Assembly (NCBI GenBank): GCA_047607345.1
Contig: JASGDF010000125.1
Location: 1 to 39,384, forward strand
DNA from: Pseudomonas_S sp047607345
Lineage (GTDB): Bacteria; Pseudomonadota; Gammaproteobacteria; Xanthomonadales; Xanthomonadaceae
Length of the DNA: 39,384 nt
Reading direction: 5' to 3'
In this document: positions 7,282-15,035 of the stretch, piece after piece
How the letters are laid out: each line of letters begins with the position of its first letter
How positions within the stretch are numbered: the stretch's first letter is position 1
Notes under the pieces: generated by a model
Told to the model about the DNA's origin: nothing
What the model saw: the letters and a program-made list of their open reading frames with translations, nothing else
Databases searched by the model: none
Made by a program: the position numbers and the translations under genes

Positions 7282-7986
7282 ATGCTCGAATTCGGATACC
7301 TCAGCCACGTCGGCCTGCGCCGCGAACTCAACGAGGACACCTACTACGGTGACACCGCGCTGGGCCTCTGGCTGGTCGCCGACGGCATGGGCGGCCACGC
7401 CTGCGGCGAGGTCGCCAGTGCGCTGGCGCGCGAGACCATCGTGCGCGAGGTGCGCGGCGGCACGCCGCTGGCGCAGGCCATCCGCATCGCCGACGAGGAG
7501 ATCATCCGCGCCTCGCGCCGGCGCAACGACAGCCTGCCGATGGGCACGACCGTCGTCGCCGCGCGCGTGCTCGGCAACCGCTTCGAGGTTGCCTGGGTGG
7601 GCGACAGCCGCGCCTATCTGTGGCGCGAAGGCCGCCTCGCCCAGCTCAGCCAGGACCACAGCTACGTGCAGGAACTGGTCGCTCAGGGCACGCTGACCAG
7701 CGAGCAGGCACGTGCGCATCCGCATCACAACGTCGTCACCCAGGCGCTGGGCGTGACCAACCCGACCCATCTGAACGTGGCGACGATGACCGGCGAGCTG
7801 AAACCCGGCATGCAACTGCTGCTGTGCAGCGACGGCCTCACCGAGGAAGTGGACGACCGCGGCATCGCCGAGACCCTGGCCTACCCCGATTGCAGCGCAC
7901 AGGAATGCGCCGATGCACTGGTCGCCTCCGCACTGGACGGCGGCGGCTCGGACAACGTCACCGCGGTGGTGTTGCGCTGCCACTGA
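7282..7986 (+). CDS. PP2C-family serine/threonine protein phosphatase
   Basis: A 234-residue stand-alone PP2C catalytic domain, which removes phosphate from Ser/Thr residues using two metal ions. All family motifs are present in order: RRELNEDTYYGD (metal-binding Asp/Glu), VADGMGGHA, MGTTVVAAR, WVGDSRAYLWR, CSDGLTEEV and DGGGSDNVTAVV. The ATG at 7282 gives the conserved start MLEFGYLSHVGLRRELNED; the in-frame extension upstream passes through the tRNA-Ser(CGA) region and is not coding. No membrane or sensory domain is attached and no partner Hanks-type kinase or FHA protein is found next to it. It is convergent with dnaQ, 24 bp apart, with no clear terminator between. Confidence 0.94.
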   Translation: MLEFGYLSHVGLRRELNEDTYYGDTALGLWLVADGMGGHACGEVASALARETIVREVRGGTPLAQAIRIADEEIIRASRRRNDSLPMGTTVVAARVLGNRFEVAWVGDSRAYLWREGRLAQLSQDHSYVQELVAQGTLTSEQARAHPHHNVVTQALGVTNPTHLNVATMTGELKPGMQLLLCSDGLTEEVDDRGIAETLAYPDCSAQECADALVASALDGGGSDNVTAVVLRCH

Positions 7987-8010
7987 CACCCCGCGCCACC
8001 CAACCCGCAT

Positions 8011-8745
8011 TCACCCCTCGGAGGCGACCTCGACCGGCAGCGGATCGTCCCACAGCGCGCGCCCAGCCTTCTTGCGCAACCGTTCCAGCCGCGCCTCATG
8101 GGCGTCCAGTTCCGAAGCAGTGGCGACCACGCGCGGACGCGGCAACAACATCGTCGGATCGAACCTCGCCAGGTTCGCGCCATCGCCCGCCTGGGCCTCG
8201 TCGATCATGCCGAAACCGATTTCCTCCTGCCCGGAGGTCAGCGCGATATAGACGTCGCCCAGGATCTGCGCATCGAGCAGCGCGCCGTGCAGCTGGCGAT
8301 GCGAGTTGTCCACGCCCAGCCGCTTGCACAGCGCGTCCAGCGAATTGCGCTGCCCGGGATACTGCTCGCGCGCCATCAGCAGCGTATCCACCACCGTGCA
8401 GCGATCGGTGATCTTTCCGAAGTGTTCGCCCAGCCGCGACAGCTCGTAGTCGAGGAAGCCCAGGTCGAACGCCGCGTTGTGGATGATCAGCTCGGCGCCG
8501 TCGATGTAGGCGAGGAATTCCTCGGCGATCTCCTCGAACGCCGGCTTGTCGGCGAGGAAGTCGAGGGTCAGTCCGGTGACTTCCTGCGCCCCCGGCTCGA
8601 ACTCGCGGTCCGGGCGGATGTAGCGATGGAAATTGTGCCCGCTGGGACGGCGCTGCAGGTATTCCACGCAGCCGATCTCGACGACGCGGTTGCCCTTGCG
8701 CCATTCCAGGCCGGTGGTTTCGGTATCGAGGATGATCTGGCGCAT
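8011..8745 (-). CDS. dnaQ: DNA polymerase III epsilon subunit (3'-5' proofreading exonuclease)
   Basis: Epsilon proofreads errors of the replicative polymerase. The 244-residue protein begins MRQIILDTETTGLEW with the DEDDh ExoI residues Asp7 and Glu9; ExoII is in IIHNAAFDLGFLDYEL, and ExoIII with its catalytic His/Asp pair is RQLHGALLDAQILGDVY. The C-terminal tail past about residue 185 (RFDPTMLLPRPRVVA onwards) matches the polymerase-binding extension of true DnaQ. The start at 8745 lies 8 bp after the rnhA stop codon, so rnhA and dnaQ are expected in one transcript here, unlike the divergent arrangement of E. coli. Confidence 0.95.
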   Translation of the reverse strand: MRQIILDTETTGLEWRKGNRVVEIGCVEYLQRRPSGHNFHRYIRPDREFEPGAQEVTGLTLDFLADKPAFEEIAEEFLAYIDGAELIIHNAAFDLGFLDYELSRLGEHFGKITDRCTVVDTLLMAREQYPGQRNSLDALCKRLGVDNSHRQLHGALLDAQILGDVYIALTSGQEEIGFGMIDEAQAGDGANLARFDPTMLLPRPRVVATASELDAHEARLERLRKKAGRALWDDPLPVEVASEG

Positions 8746-8753
8746 CGCAGTCC

Positions 8754-9206
8754 TCAGCAGGCCGGCACGGCGGCGCGCACCGCGACCGCCTGGTTGCGTG
8801 CCAGCTGGTCCACGCGCTCGTTGTCCGGATCGCCATTGTGGCCCTTCACCCAGCGCCATTCGATGCTGTGGCGCTGGGTCGCGGCGTGCAGGCGCTCCCA
8901 CAGTTCGCGGTTCTTGACCGGCGCGCCGCCGGCGGTCTTCCACTGCCGCCGCAGCCAGCCAGCCAGCCACTCGGTGATGCCCTGGCGCACGTACTGCGAG
9001 TCGGTGTGCAGCACGATCCTGCACGGTTCGCTCAGCGTCTCCAGCGCCACGATCGCCGCCATCAGCTCCATGCGGTTGTTGGTGGTGTTCGCCTCGCCGC
9101 CGGCGAGCTCCTTCTCGTGCCCGTTGTAACGCAGCAGTGCCGCCCAGCCCCCCGGCCCGGGATTGCCCAGGCAGGAGCCGTCGGTATGGATTTCAATCGA
9201 CTTCAT
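8754..9206 (-). CDS. rnhA: Ribonuclease HI
   Basis: RNase HI cuts the RNA strand of RNA-DNA hybrids, removing primers and R-loops. The 150-residue protein has the full catalytic set: Asp9 in HTDGSCLGNPGPGG, Glu47 in NRMELMA, Asp69 in LHTDSQYV, His123 in VKGHNG and Asp133 in ERVDQLA. Length is normal for the type 1 enzyme. It sits between a methyltransferase gene, whose stop codon is 15 bp upstream of its start, and dnaQ, all on the minus strand. Confidence 0.97.
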   Translation of the reverse strand: MKSIEIHTDGSCLGNPGPGGWAALLRYNGHEKELAGGEANTTNNRMELMAAIVALETLSEPCRIVLHTDSQYVRQGITEWLAGWLRRQWKTAGGAPVKNRELWERLHAATQRHSIEWRWVKGHNGDPDNERVDQLARNQAVAVRAAVPAC

Positions 9207-9221
9207 CGGATTCCAGAGTGT

Positions 9222-9881
9222 TCAGATCGTGGTCGCCACTGGGCGCTGCCAGCGGACTTTGGCCGGGATCGGGCCGTTCAGAGCGGATGCGCGCTTCTCG
9301 GCCTCGAACAGGCAGACCGCACGCCAGGGCGCCCGCCCCACCTGCGCCTCATCAGCATCCGCCGGGTTCCAGGCCGGCCCCAGGTAGCGCGGCGGCAGCG
9401 GGCAATACAGGCCGGCGCGCTGGATCGAACGCCGCCAGCCCTCCGGCTGCGGCGGGCTGGGCAGATGCCGGCGCCAACGCAACCGGTAGGGACTCAGCGG
9501 ATTGAGCGCGAACAACCACAGCCGCCCGCCCGGCGCCAACACCCGCGCGCACTCGCCCAGGAACCGGTCGATGTCGCCGATGGCGGAATGCTGCACGACG
9601 ATCGCGTGCAGGCTCTCGGAAGGAATCGGCAGCGGCAGCCCGCAATGCAGGTCACCGGCGTAGCCGGTCCCATGCAGGAACAAGCGCAATCCCCGGCCCT
9701 GCAGCACGCCCTCTCCGGGCAGGCCGGCCGGGATTGCCGACAGCCACAGCCACGGCTGGGAAGGCCTCGAACGCAGCACCGCCAGCGCCAGCGCCTGCTC
9801 CATCTGCAGCAGAACGCGTCCCGACCCCGTTTCAAACCAGGATGAGACGCCGGCTTGACGGGGGATCGGAGCGGCAGGCAT
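9222..9881 (-). CDS. SAM-dependent methyltransferase-like protein (YafS position)
   Basis: A 219-residue protein of the class I methyltransferase fold. The N-terminal region LLQMEQALALAVLRSRPSQPWLWLSAIPAG is where motif I is expected, but the usual GxGxG glycine loop is weak. The later segments LPIPSESLHAIVVQHSAIGDIDRFLGECARVLAPGGRLWLFALNP match motifs IV-VI of the Methyltransf_11 type. It occupies the same place as E. coli yafS, between gloB and rnhA, which supports orthology at the level of the locus. Substrate is unknown. The ATG at 9881 is only 12 bp from the gloB start on the other strand; a TAGAAT hexamer lies 7 bases before the ATG. Confidence 0.87.
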   Translation of the reverse strand: MPAAPIPRQAGVSSWFETGSGRVLLQMEQALALAVLRSRPSQPWLWLSAIPAGLPGEGVLQGRGLRLFLHGTGYAGDLHCGLPLPIPSESLHAIVVQHSAIGDIDRFLGECARVLAPGGRLWLFALNPLSPYRLRWRRHLPSPPQPEGWRRSIQRAGLYCPLPPRYLGPAWNPADADEAQVGRAPWRAVCLFEAEKRASALNGPIPAKVRWQRPVATTI

Positions 9882-9888
9882 GGTCTCA

Positions 9889-9894
9889 ATTCTA
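9889..9894 (-). promoter_or_regulatory. Possible -10 hexamer giving a leaderless methyltransferase mRNA
   Basis: On the minus strand TAGAAT (9889-9894) is followed by 7 bases and then the methyltransferase ATG. If used, transcription would start at or next to the first base of the start codon. The -35 region is poor (TGCGGG at 17 bases), so this is a suggestion only. Confidence 0.3.
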
Positions 9895-10658
9895 TGCGAC
9901 TGACCGCCCTGCCCGCATTCGAGGACAACTACGTCTGGACGCTGGCGGCCGACGACGGCGCGGCGATCGTGGTCGATCCCGGCCAGGCCGGGCCGGTGCT
10001 GGAGGCTGCCGGCCAGGGCCTGCGCCCGGCCGCGATCCTGATAACTCACCATCACGGCGACCATGTCGACGGGGTCCGCGAACTGCTCGCCCGCTGGCCC
10101 GCGCTACCGGTATTCGCCCCACAAGACGAGCGCCTGGACTTCCCGTACCACGCCGTGGCCGACGCGCAGGTGCTGGACATTACCGGCCACGCATTCAGGG
10201 TAATCGCCGTCCCGGGCCACACCCGCACCCACGTGGCCTATGCCGGCGCGGAAGTAGTGTTCAGCGGCGACACGCTGTTCAGCCTGGGCTGTGGGCGGAT
10301 GTTCGAAGGTACACCGCCGCAGATGCTCGCTTCGCTGAAACGCCTCGCCGCGCTACCCGCGACCACCCTGCTTTGCTGCGGCCACGAATACACCCTGTCC
10401 AACGCACGTTTCGCGTTGCAGGTGGATCCGTCCAACGCTGCCTTGCAGCGCCGTCAACAGGAAGCCCTGGCCATGCGTCATGCAGCCCGTCCTACCCTGC
10501 CGATTTCGCTCGAGAGTGAACTGGCCACCAATCCATTCCTGCGTACGCAGGCAGTGGAAATCCGCCATGCCGTCGCCGGCCGTCTGGGCCGCGCGCCCCG
10601 TGACGAGGTGGAAACATTCGCCGAACTGCGGCGCTGGAAAGACGACTTCCGCGCATGA
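9894..10658 (+). CDS. gloB: Hydroxyacylglutathione hydrolase (glyoxalase II)
   Basis: Glyoxalase II hydrolyses S-lactoylglutathione to D-lactate and glutathione, the second step of methylglyoxal detoxification. The 254-residue protein has the metal motif THHHGDH at 51-57, the later ligands in VPGHTRTHV and FSGDTLFSLGCGRMFEG, and the C-terminal GHEYTLSNARFAL and family-specific substrate-binding segment ending in ELRRWKDDF. The ATG at 9894 starts MRLTALPAFEDNYVW, the usual GloB N-terminus. Its last codons overlap the mltD start by 4 bases (ATGA), so the two are coupled. It is divergent from the methyltransferase gene with a 12-bp gap. Confidence 0.97.
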   Translation: MRLTALPAFEDNYVWTLAADDGAAIVVDPGQAGPVLEAAGQGLRPAAILITHHHGDHVDGVRELLARWPALPVFAPQDERLDFPYHAVADAQVLDITGHAFRVIAVPGHTRTHVAYAGAEVVFSGDTLFSLGCGRMFEGTPPQMLASLKRLAALPATTLLCCGHEYTLSNARFALQVDPSNAALQRRQQEALAMRHAARPTLPISLESELATNPFLRTQAVEIRHAVAGRLGRAPRDEVETFAELRRWKDDFRA

Positions 10659-11860
10659 GGCACCAGCTGTTGGCGGTGCTGGCCGCGCTGGCGGCCATAC
10701 TGCCCTGCCGGGACCTGCACGCGCAGACCGGCCCGGCGGCGCCCCTGGCGGCATCCTCGCCAGAGGCTCTCACCGGGACCCTGCCTGCGCCCGAATCCGC
10801 TTCCCGCAACGGCCGGCAGATCTTCGCCGACTTCCTGACCGGCCGCGCCGATCCTGGCTGCGACAGCGAGGCCAGCAGCCCACGTTGGGAACAGCACTTT
10901 TCCAAGGCGCCCTCGCAGCTGAGCGACGACGACAAGGACGTGCTGCCGCTATTCGGCTACGTGGTCGCAGAACTGCGCGCGGCCGGGCTGCCGACCGAAT
11001 TCGCCCTGATCCCGTTCATTGAGAGCGGCTATCGGCCCGGCGCGCAGAGCAAGGCCGGCCCGGCCGGCCTTTGGCAGTTCATCGGCAGCACCGCGCGCGA
11101 CCACAAGGTCCCGGTCGGCAAGCACTACGACGGGCGCCTGTCGGCGGTGGACTCGACCGCCGCGGCCGTGCGCTATCTCAAGACGCTGTACGGCATGTTC
11201 GGCGGCGACTGGCGCCTGGCGATGATGGCTTACAACGCCGGCGAATATCGCATCCTGCAAGCGATGCGCCGCGCCGGCATGAACAGCGGCAACGCCCGAC
11301 CGGAAGCACTCCCCGGCCTGTCCAAGACCAGCTACGCGTATGTCGAGAAAGTACATGCACTGGCCTGCGTCCTCGACCACGCCCAGGCGCACGGCGACCT
11401 GATGGCCGGACTGGACCGCCGGGTCCCGATCCTCGACGAGTACACGCTTCCCGCGGGAACCAGCCTGCAAGGCTGGGCAAACCGGCGCTCATTGCAGACC
11501 GAGATGCTCGGCAGACTCAATCCGGCACTCGGTCCGACCCGAGACAGCGATGCCGCCCGGACCATACTCGCACCGCGCACCGATGCGCTCGAAGCCCCGC
11601 CATTCGCTCCCGTCGCGGTGGCGCCGGGAGCAACAAGCGAGGATGCAACGACCACCGCAACCGTGGAATCACCGATCCCGCAGGCCGCGAACCAGCGAGT
11701 TCCGCAGCGCCGCACCCACACCGTACGTTCAGGCGAATCGCCCTGGACCATCGCGCGGCGCTACGGCATCACCGTCAAGGCGCTGCTCTCCAGCAACGGC
11801 CTGCGCCAGGACAGCGTGCTCAAGCCAGGCATGGTGCTGGCCTTCGACGACGCGCGCTGA
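10655..11860 (+). CDS. mltD: Lytic murein transglycosylase MltD with one LysM domain
   Basis: MltD cleaves the glycan strand of peptidoglycan with formation of 1,6-anhydro ends. The 401-residue protein starts with a signal peptide (about residues 1-24). The SLT domain at about 95-230 shows FALIPFIESGYRPGAQSKAG with the catalytic Glu123, then GLWQFIGSTA and MAYNAGEYRIL. A low-complexity linker precedes a single C-terminal LysM (about 355-400: HTVRSGESPWTIARRYGIT onward). E. coli MltD is a lipoprotein with two LysM repeats; here only one is present and the only N-terminal Cys (18, in ILPC) is not a good lipobox. It overlaps gloB by 4 bases, as in the E. coli locus where the two are neighbours. 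Confidence 0.94.
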   Translation: MRHQLLAVLAALAAILPCRDLHAQTGPAAPLAASSPEALTGTLPAPESASRNGRQIFADFLTGRADPGCDSEASSPRWEQHFSKAPSQLSDDDKDVLPLFGYVVAELRAAGLPTEFALIPFIESGYRPGAQSKAGPAGLWQFIGSTARDHKVPVGKHYDGRLSAVDSTAAAVRYLKTLYGMFGGDWRLAMMAYNAGEYRILQAMRRAGMNSGNARPEALPGLSKTSYAYVEKVHALACVLDHAQAHGDLMAGLDRRVPILDEYTLPAGTSLQGWANRRSLQTEMLGRLNPALGPTRDSDAARTILAPRTDALEAPPFAPVAVAPGATSEDATTTATVESPIPQAANQRVPQRRTHTVRSGESPWTIARRYGITVKALLSSNGLRQDSVLKPGMVLAFDDAR

Positions 11861-12246
11861 AGTCGCGCGCGCAGGCGCATTGCGGTTTCCGGGGAATTGG
11901 AATCAGCGCTCCCGCAAAGCATCCGCCCCTGCGGAGGCCAGGGCGGGAGCCCAGTGACTTGCGCGGCAATCTGCACGAAAGTCCCTGGATCCCCGCCTTC
12001 GCGGGGATGACGAGGGGAGGGATGGTGCACAAGCCGCGATCCGAGTTCCGAGCCGGTCCGGATACGGGAAGTCCTTGCCCCCCCCAAGCCTGGCACGCCC
12101 CCTTCCCAAAAGTTCTCCGGACAGTAGTGCAAACGTCCCCGGACGACGGACGACAATAGCCGCAGACTGCCGATACTCGACAGCGACTCCGGAGGACAGG
12201 AAAAAACCTGCCCGGAAAAAGCCGCGCAACACCCTCCCAAAACAAA
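11861..12246. repeat. Intergenic stretch with REP-like elements between mltD and ppiD
   Basis: No gene is supported in this 386-bp stretch. It contains CCGCCCCTGCGGAGGCCAGG (about 11920-11940), which folds back on the following GGCGGGAG, and a second hairpin ATCCCCGC (11990-11997) / GCGGGGAT (12002-12009) followed by GACGAG, the core of a REP type found widely in proteobacteria. From about 12185 to 12246 base composition turns A-rich. Several short overlapping frames are present on both strands but none has a ribosome-binding site or recognisable product. Confidence 0.65.
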
Positions 12247-12271
12247 AGAAGCCCGGCAATGCCGGGCTTCT
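12247..12271 (-). terminator. Rho-independent terminator of ppiD
   Basis: AGAAGCCCGGC and GCCGGGCTTCT form an 11-bp stem with a three-base loop. On the minus strand the stem runs into TTTTGTTTTGGG, a good U-rich tail. It begins 23 bases after the ppiD stop codon. Confidence 0.9.
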
Positions 12272-12294
12272 CGCCTGCGACAGAGCATCGCCGC

Positions 12295-14265
12295 CTACAG
12301 CTGCGACTCCTGGGTCGCGATCTTCAGCTGCTTGCGCATAGCATCGACGTAGGCGCGCGCCGCCGCATTGCCCTCGATCTGGCCGAGCTGGTCACGCAGC
12401 GCCGCCTGCTGCTCCGGCGGGATCTGGGCCAAGTCGCCTGGCGTCACCTTGGTAACCGCAAACAGCGCATAACGGCCATCGGCCAGCTCGACCTTGCCGA
12501 CCGACGGCCTGCCTTCGGCCGGAATCGGCGCACTGAAGATCGCGCGGCTCGCCGCCGGCGTCGGCACCGGCGCGGTCCGCGGCAGGCCCGGGATCGGGTT
12601 GACCTGCAACTTCTCGGCCGCGGCCACCGCCTGCAGCGTCTCGCCCTTCTGCAGGCGCGCCAGCAACGCATCGGCCGCCTTCGCGGCCGCCTGCTCGGTA
12701 CGGTCGGCGTGGACCGCGGCGATCACGCGCTCGCGCACCTTCTCCAGCGGCAGCGCCTGCTCCGGCGTGTGCGCGGTGACGCGCAGCATCACGCTGTGGT
12801 TGCTGCCGATCTCGATCGGATCGCTGACCGTGCCATCCTGGATCAGGGCCTCGGAGAAGGCTGCACGCAGCACGTTCGGATTGGCCGCGATACCGGTGGC
12901 GTCATTGCGCGAAAACGGCCCCAGCGTCCGCACCGCCAGGCCCAGCGCCTTCGCCGCCGAGGCCAGTTCCGTCGGGCTCTTGTAGACCTGATCGACGAGC
13001 TTGCCGCTGAGATCGGAGTACTGCTTCTCCGTGTCGCTCTTGAGCTGTTCGGCGGCCAGTTGGGCACGCACCTGTTCGAACGACTTGCCCTGTCCGCCCT
13101 TGGTCTCGCGCAACTTGATTACGTGATAGCCGAACTCGGTCTTGATCGGCCCCACCACCTCGCCAGGCTTCATCGCGAACAACGCATCCTCGAACGGCTT
13201 GACCATCACGCCCTTCTCGACCCAGCCCAGGTCGCCACCGGCGTCCTTGGAGCCCGGATCTTCGGAATTGGCCTTGGCCAGCGCGGCGAAATCGGCGTTC
13301 GGCTGTTTGGCCTGCTCCGCCAGCTTGCTGGCCTTCGCCTCGGCCGCCTTCTGCGCGGCGGCATCGCTGCCCGCACCGATCAGAATGTGCGACGCCAGGC
13401 GCTGCTCGGGCTCGACGAAGCGCGCCTTCTCGTCCTCGTAACGCTTGCGCAGCGTCGCCTCGTCGGCCGGCTGCACCGCCGGCATGCCGGCGGCATCGAG
13501 CTCGACGTACTCGATCGACACCGACTCCGGCTGACGGAAATCGGCGACATGCGTTTCGTACCACTGTTTGATCTGCGCATCGCTCACCGGCGCGGTGTCG
13601 GCAGCCGGCGGCGGCAACGACGCCAGCTCGACATCACGGGTTTCGCCCAACAACTTGAGGATACGCTCAGACTCGCTCTTGGTCGCGAACGACGACTCCA
13701 CGATCGCATCGGGGATCACCGACTGCTGCAAGCCGTCGCGCACCAGCGCATCGAACTGCGCCGGGGTGCGCGGCGGCGTGCCCTGCGCCAGCACCATGCG
13801 GTACTGATCGCCGTTGAACTTGCCGTCGACCTGGAACGCCGGGATGCTGGCGATGTAGTCGCGCACCGCCTCATTTCCGATCGTGATGCCGGCGTCCTCG
13901 GCCGCCAGCCGCACCACCTGCTCGTCGATCAACTGGTCGAGCACCCTGAGCTTGTTCTCTTGCGATTCGAATTCGCGCGGGTTGAACGCGTCACCCTGCT
14001 GCTGGCGCTGCTGCATGCGCACCTGCTCGAAGCGTGTGCGGAAATCCTGCGTGCTGATCTCGTGGTGCTGCCACAGCATCGAGATCGGCCACCACGACGG
14101 CGCCGAGCGCCACCAGGTCGGTGGCGCCTGCACCTTGGCCACGTTGTTGGCACCGACGCCTCCGAGGTAGCTGTTGTCGATGACGAACAGGAACGGGATC
14201 ATCAGCAACCCCAGGATGGCCGTGGCGATCCAGCCGGAGGTCTTGTCGCGGAGTTTCTGCAGCAT
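12295..14265 (-). CDS. ppiD: Peptidyl-prolyl cis-trans isomerase/chaperone PpiD
   Basis: PpiD is an inner-membrane-anchored periplasmic chaperone near the Sec translocon that helps newly exported proteins. The 656-residue product starts MLQKLRDKTSGWIATAILGLLMIPFLFVIDN, with one membrane helix at about 12-32 and a short cytoplasmic tail. A SurA-N-like region (HEISTQDFRTRFEQVRMQQR onwards) follows, then a parvulin domain at about 300-400 (EQRLASHILIGAG to FGYHVIKLRETK) and a long C-terminal part. E. coli PpiD has 623 residues. The ATG at 14265 is chosen because it begins directly at the conserved basic-hydrophobic anchor; the upstream in-frame stretch to 14367 crosses a tRNA terminator. Its place after hupB follows the E. 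coli order, with tRNA genes in between. Confidence 0.95.
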   Translation of the reverse strand: MLQKLRDKTSGWIATAILGLLMIPFLFVIDNSYLGGVGANNVAKVQAPPTWWRSAPSWWPISMLWQHHEISTQDFRTRFEQVRMQQRQQQGDAFNPREFESQENKLRVLDQLIDEQVVRLAAEDAGITIGNEAVRDYIASIPAFQVDGKFNGDQYRMVLAQGTPPRTPAQFDALVRDGLQQSVIPDAIVESSFATKSESERILKLLGETRDVELASLPPPAADTAPVSDAQIKQWYETHVADFRQPESVSIEYVELDAAGMPAVQPADEATLRKRYEDEKARFVEPEQRLASHILIGAGSDAAAQKAAEAKASKLAEQAKQPNADFAALAKANSEDPGSKDAGGDLGWVEKGVMVKPFEDALFAMKPGEVVGPIKTEFGYHVIKLRETKGGQGKSFEQVRAQLAAEQLKSDTEKQYSDLSGKLVDQVYKSPTELASAAKALGLAVRTLGPFSRNDATGIAANPNVLRAAFSEALIQDGTVSDPIEIGSNHSVMLRVTAHTPEQALPLEKVRERVIAAVHADRTEQAAAKAADALLARLQKGETLQAVAAAEKLQVNPIPGLPRTAPVPTPAASRAIFSAPIPAEGRPSVGKVELADGRYALFAVTKVTPGDLAQIPPEQQAALRDQLGQIEGNAAARAYVDAMRKQLKIATQESQL

Positions 14266-14370
14266 GGGGTATCGAGCCTGATGGCGAGCCGCGCAGTTTA
14301 ACCCGCTTGGGCGCGCCGCACCCAGTCGCGCCGCTGGTGCCAGCCGTGAAGGAAATGCGGGCGGCACGAC

Positions 14371-14398
14371 AAAAAACCCCCGGCATCGCTGCCGGGGG
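14371..14398 (-). terminator. Terminator after the second tRNA-Asp
   Basis: CCCCCGGCA / TGCCGGGGG (14377-14385 and 14390-14398) form a 9-bp stem with loop TCGC; on the minus strand it ends in TTTTTT. It is 14 bases after the tRNA-Asp at 14413 and ends the hupB-tRNA unit before ppiD. Confidence 0.92.
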
Positions 14399-14412
14399 CT
14401 CGGTGACTCGAA

Positions 14413-14489
14413 TGGCGGAGCGGACGGGACTCGAACCCGCGACCTCCGGCGTGACAGGCCAGCATTCTAACCAGCTGAACTACCGCTCC
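14413..14489 (-). tRNA. tRNA-Asp(GTC), second copy
   Basis: The acceptor arm GGAGCGG/CCGCTCC, anticodon loop CTGTCAC with anticodon GTC, T-arm GCGGG TTCGAGT CCCGT and encoded CCA are all present. It is identical in all 77 bases to the copy at 14573. Confidence 0.97.
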
Positions 14490-14539
14490 GTTGTTCGAAA
14501 CCTAGGAGCTTTCCTGAAGGCCAGGCCTTCGGAGAAAGC

Positions 14540-14565
14540 GAAGCCCCCGATCTCTCAGGGGCTTC
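14540..14565 (-). terminator. Weak hairpin between the two tRNA-Asp genes
   Basis: GAAGCCCC and GGGGCTTC pair across a 10-base loop; the minus-strand tail is GCTTTCTCC, only moderately T-rich. It probably acts as a processing signal or partial terminator between the two identical tRNAs. Confidence 0.5.
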
Positions 14566-14572
14566 ATGCTAC

Positions 14573-14649
14573 TGGCGGAGCGGACGGGACTCGAACCCGC
14601 GACCTCCGGCGTGACAGGCCAGCATTCTAACCAGCTGAACTACCGCTCC
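14573..14649 (-). tRNA. tRNA-Asp(GTC), first copy
   Basis: Same sequence and structure as the copy at 14413, with anticodon GTC and encoded CCA. It follows tRNA-Val by 27 bases, with no terminator visible between them. Confidence 0.97.
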
Positions 14650-14676
14650 GCGCTTGAAACCTTGCCGATGGTGCCT

Positions 14677-14751
14677 TGGTGGGTGCTGAGGGTTTCGAAC
14701 CCCCGACCCTCTCCTTGTAAGGGAGACGCTCTACCGCTGAGCTAAGCACCC
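14677..14751 (-). tRNA. tRNA-Val(TAC)
   Basis: The acceptor arm GGGTGCT/AGCACCC, anticodon stem TCTCC/GGAGA with loop CTTACAA (anticodon TAC), a normal T-arm and encoded CCA are present. The 5' end lies only 11 bases after the hupB stop codon and no promoter or terminator fits in between, so it is probably cut from a hupB-tRNA transcript. Confidence 0.96.
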
Positions 14752-14762
14752 CAGCGAGTCGA

Positions 14763-15035
14763 TTAGTTTACGGCATCCTTCAGCGCTTTGCCAGCCTTGA
14801 ACGAAGGATTCTTCGACGCGGCGATCTTGATGGTGTCGCCGGTCTTCGGGTTGCGGCCGGTGCGCTCGGCACGCTCGCGCACCTGGAAGGTGCCGAAGCC
14901 CACCAGCGTCACGCTGTCGCCCTTCTTAAGGGCCTTGCTGATCTCGCTCACGACCGCATCGACGGCACGGCCTGCCTCGGCCTTGGACAGGTCAGCAGCG
15001 GCGGCGACGCCGTCGATCAATTCGGTTTTATTCAT
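14763..15035 (-). CDS. hupB: DNA-binding protein HU-beta
   Basis: HU is a small basic nucleoid protein that bends DNA without sequence specificity. The 90-residue product MNKTELIDGVAAAADLSKAE onwards shows the HU dimerisation helices, the VTLVGFGTFQVRERAERTGRNPKTG beta-arm with the conserved RNP tip, and the FKAGKALKDAV end. The start at 15035 has a good AGGAG 10-11 bases upstream. It keeps the E. coli clpP-clpX-lon-hupB-ppiD order. It has its own strong promoter (15164-15192) and a 5' leader of roughly 120 bases. Its codon use is strongly biased, as expected for an abundant protein. Confidence 0.97.
   Translation of the reverse strand: MNKTELIDGVAAAADLSKAEAGRAVDAVVSEISKALKKGDSVTLVGFGTFQVRERAERTGRNPKTGDTIKIAASKNPSFKAGKALKDAVN

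Noticed and set aside
11761..12288. Several overlapping minus-strand frames of 118-175 codons between mltD and ppiD
   Set aside because: They overlap each other and the REP elements and ppiD terminator, and show no family or start signals.
12259..14301. A 680-codon open frame on the plus strand opposite ppiD
   Set aside because: It is the antisense shadow of a well-supported gene; the translation is Arg/Leu/His-rich with no motif and it has no ribosome-binding site. Long antisense frames are expected at this GC content.
14413..14751. tRNA-Val/Asp/Asp cluster as an integration site for a genomic island
   Set aside because: No integrase, no partial tRNA repeat and no shift in composition follow; core gene ppiD comes directly after.
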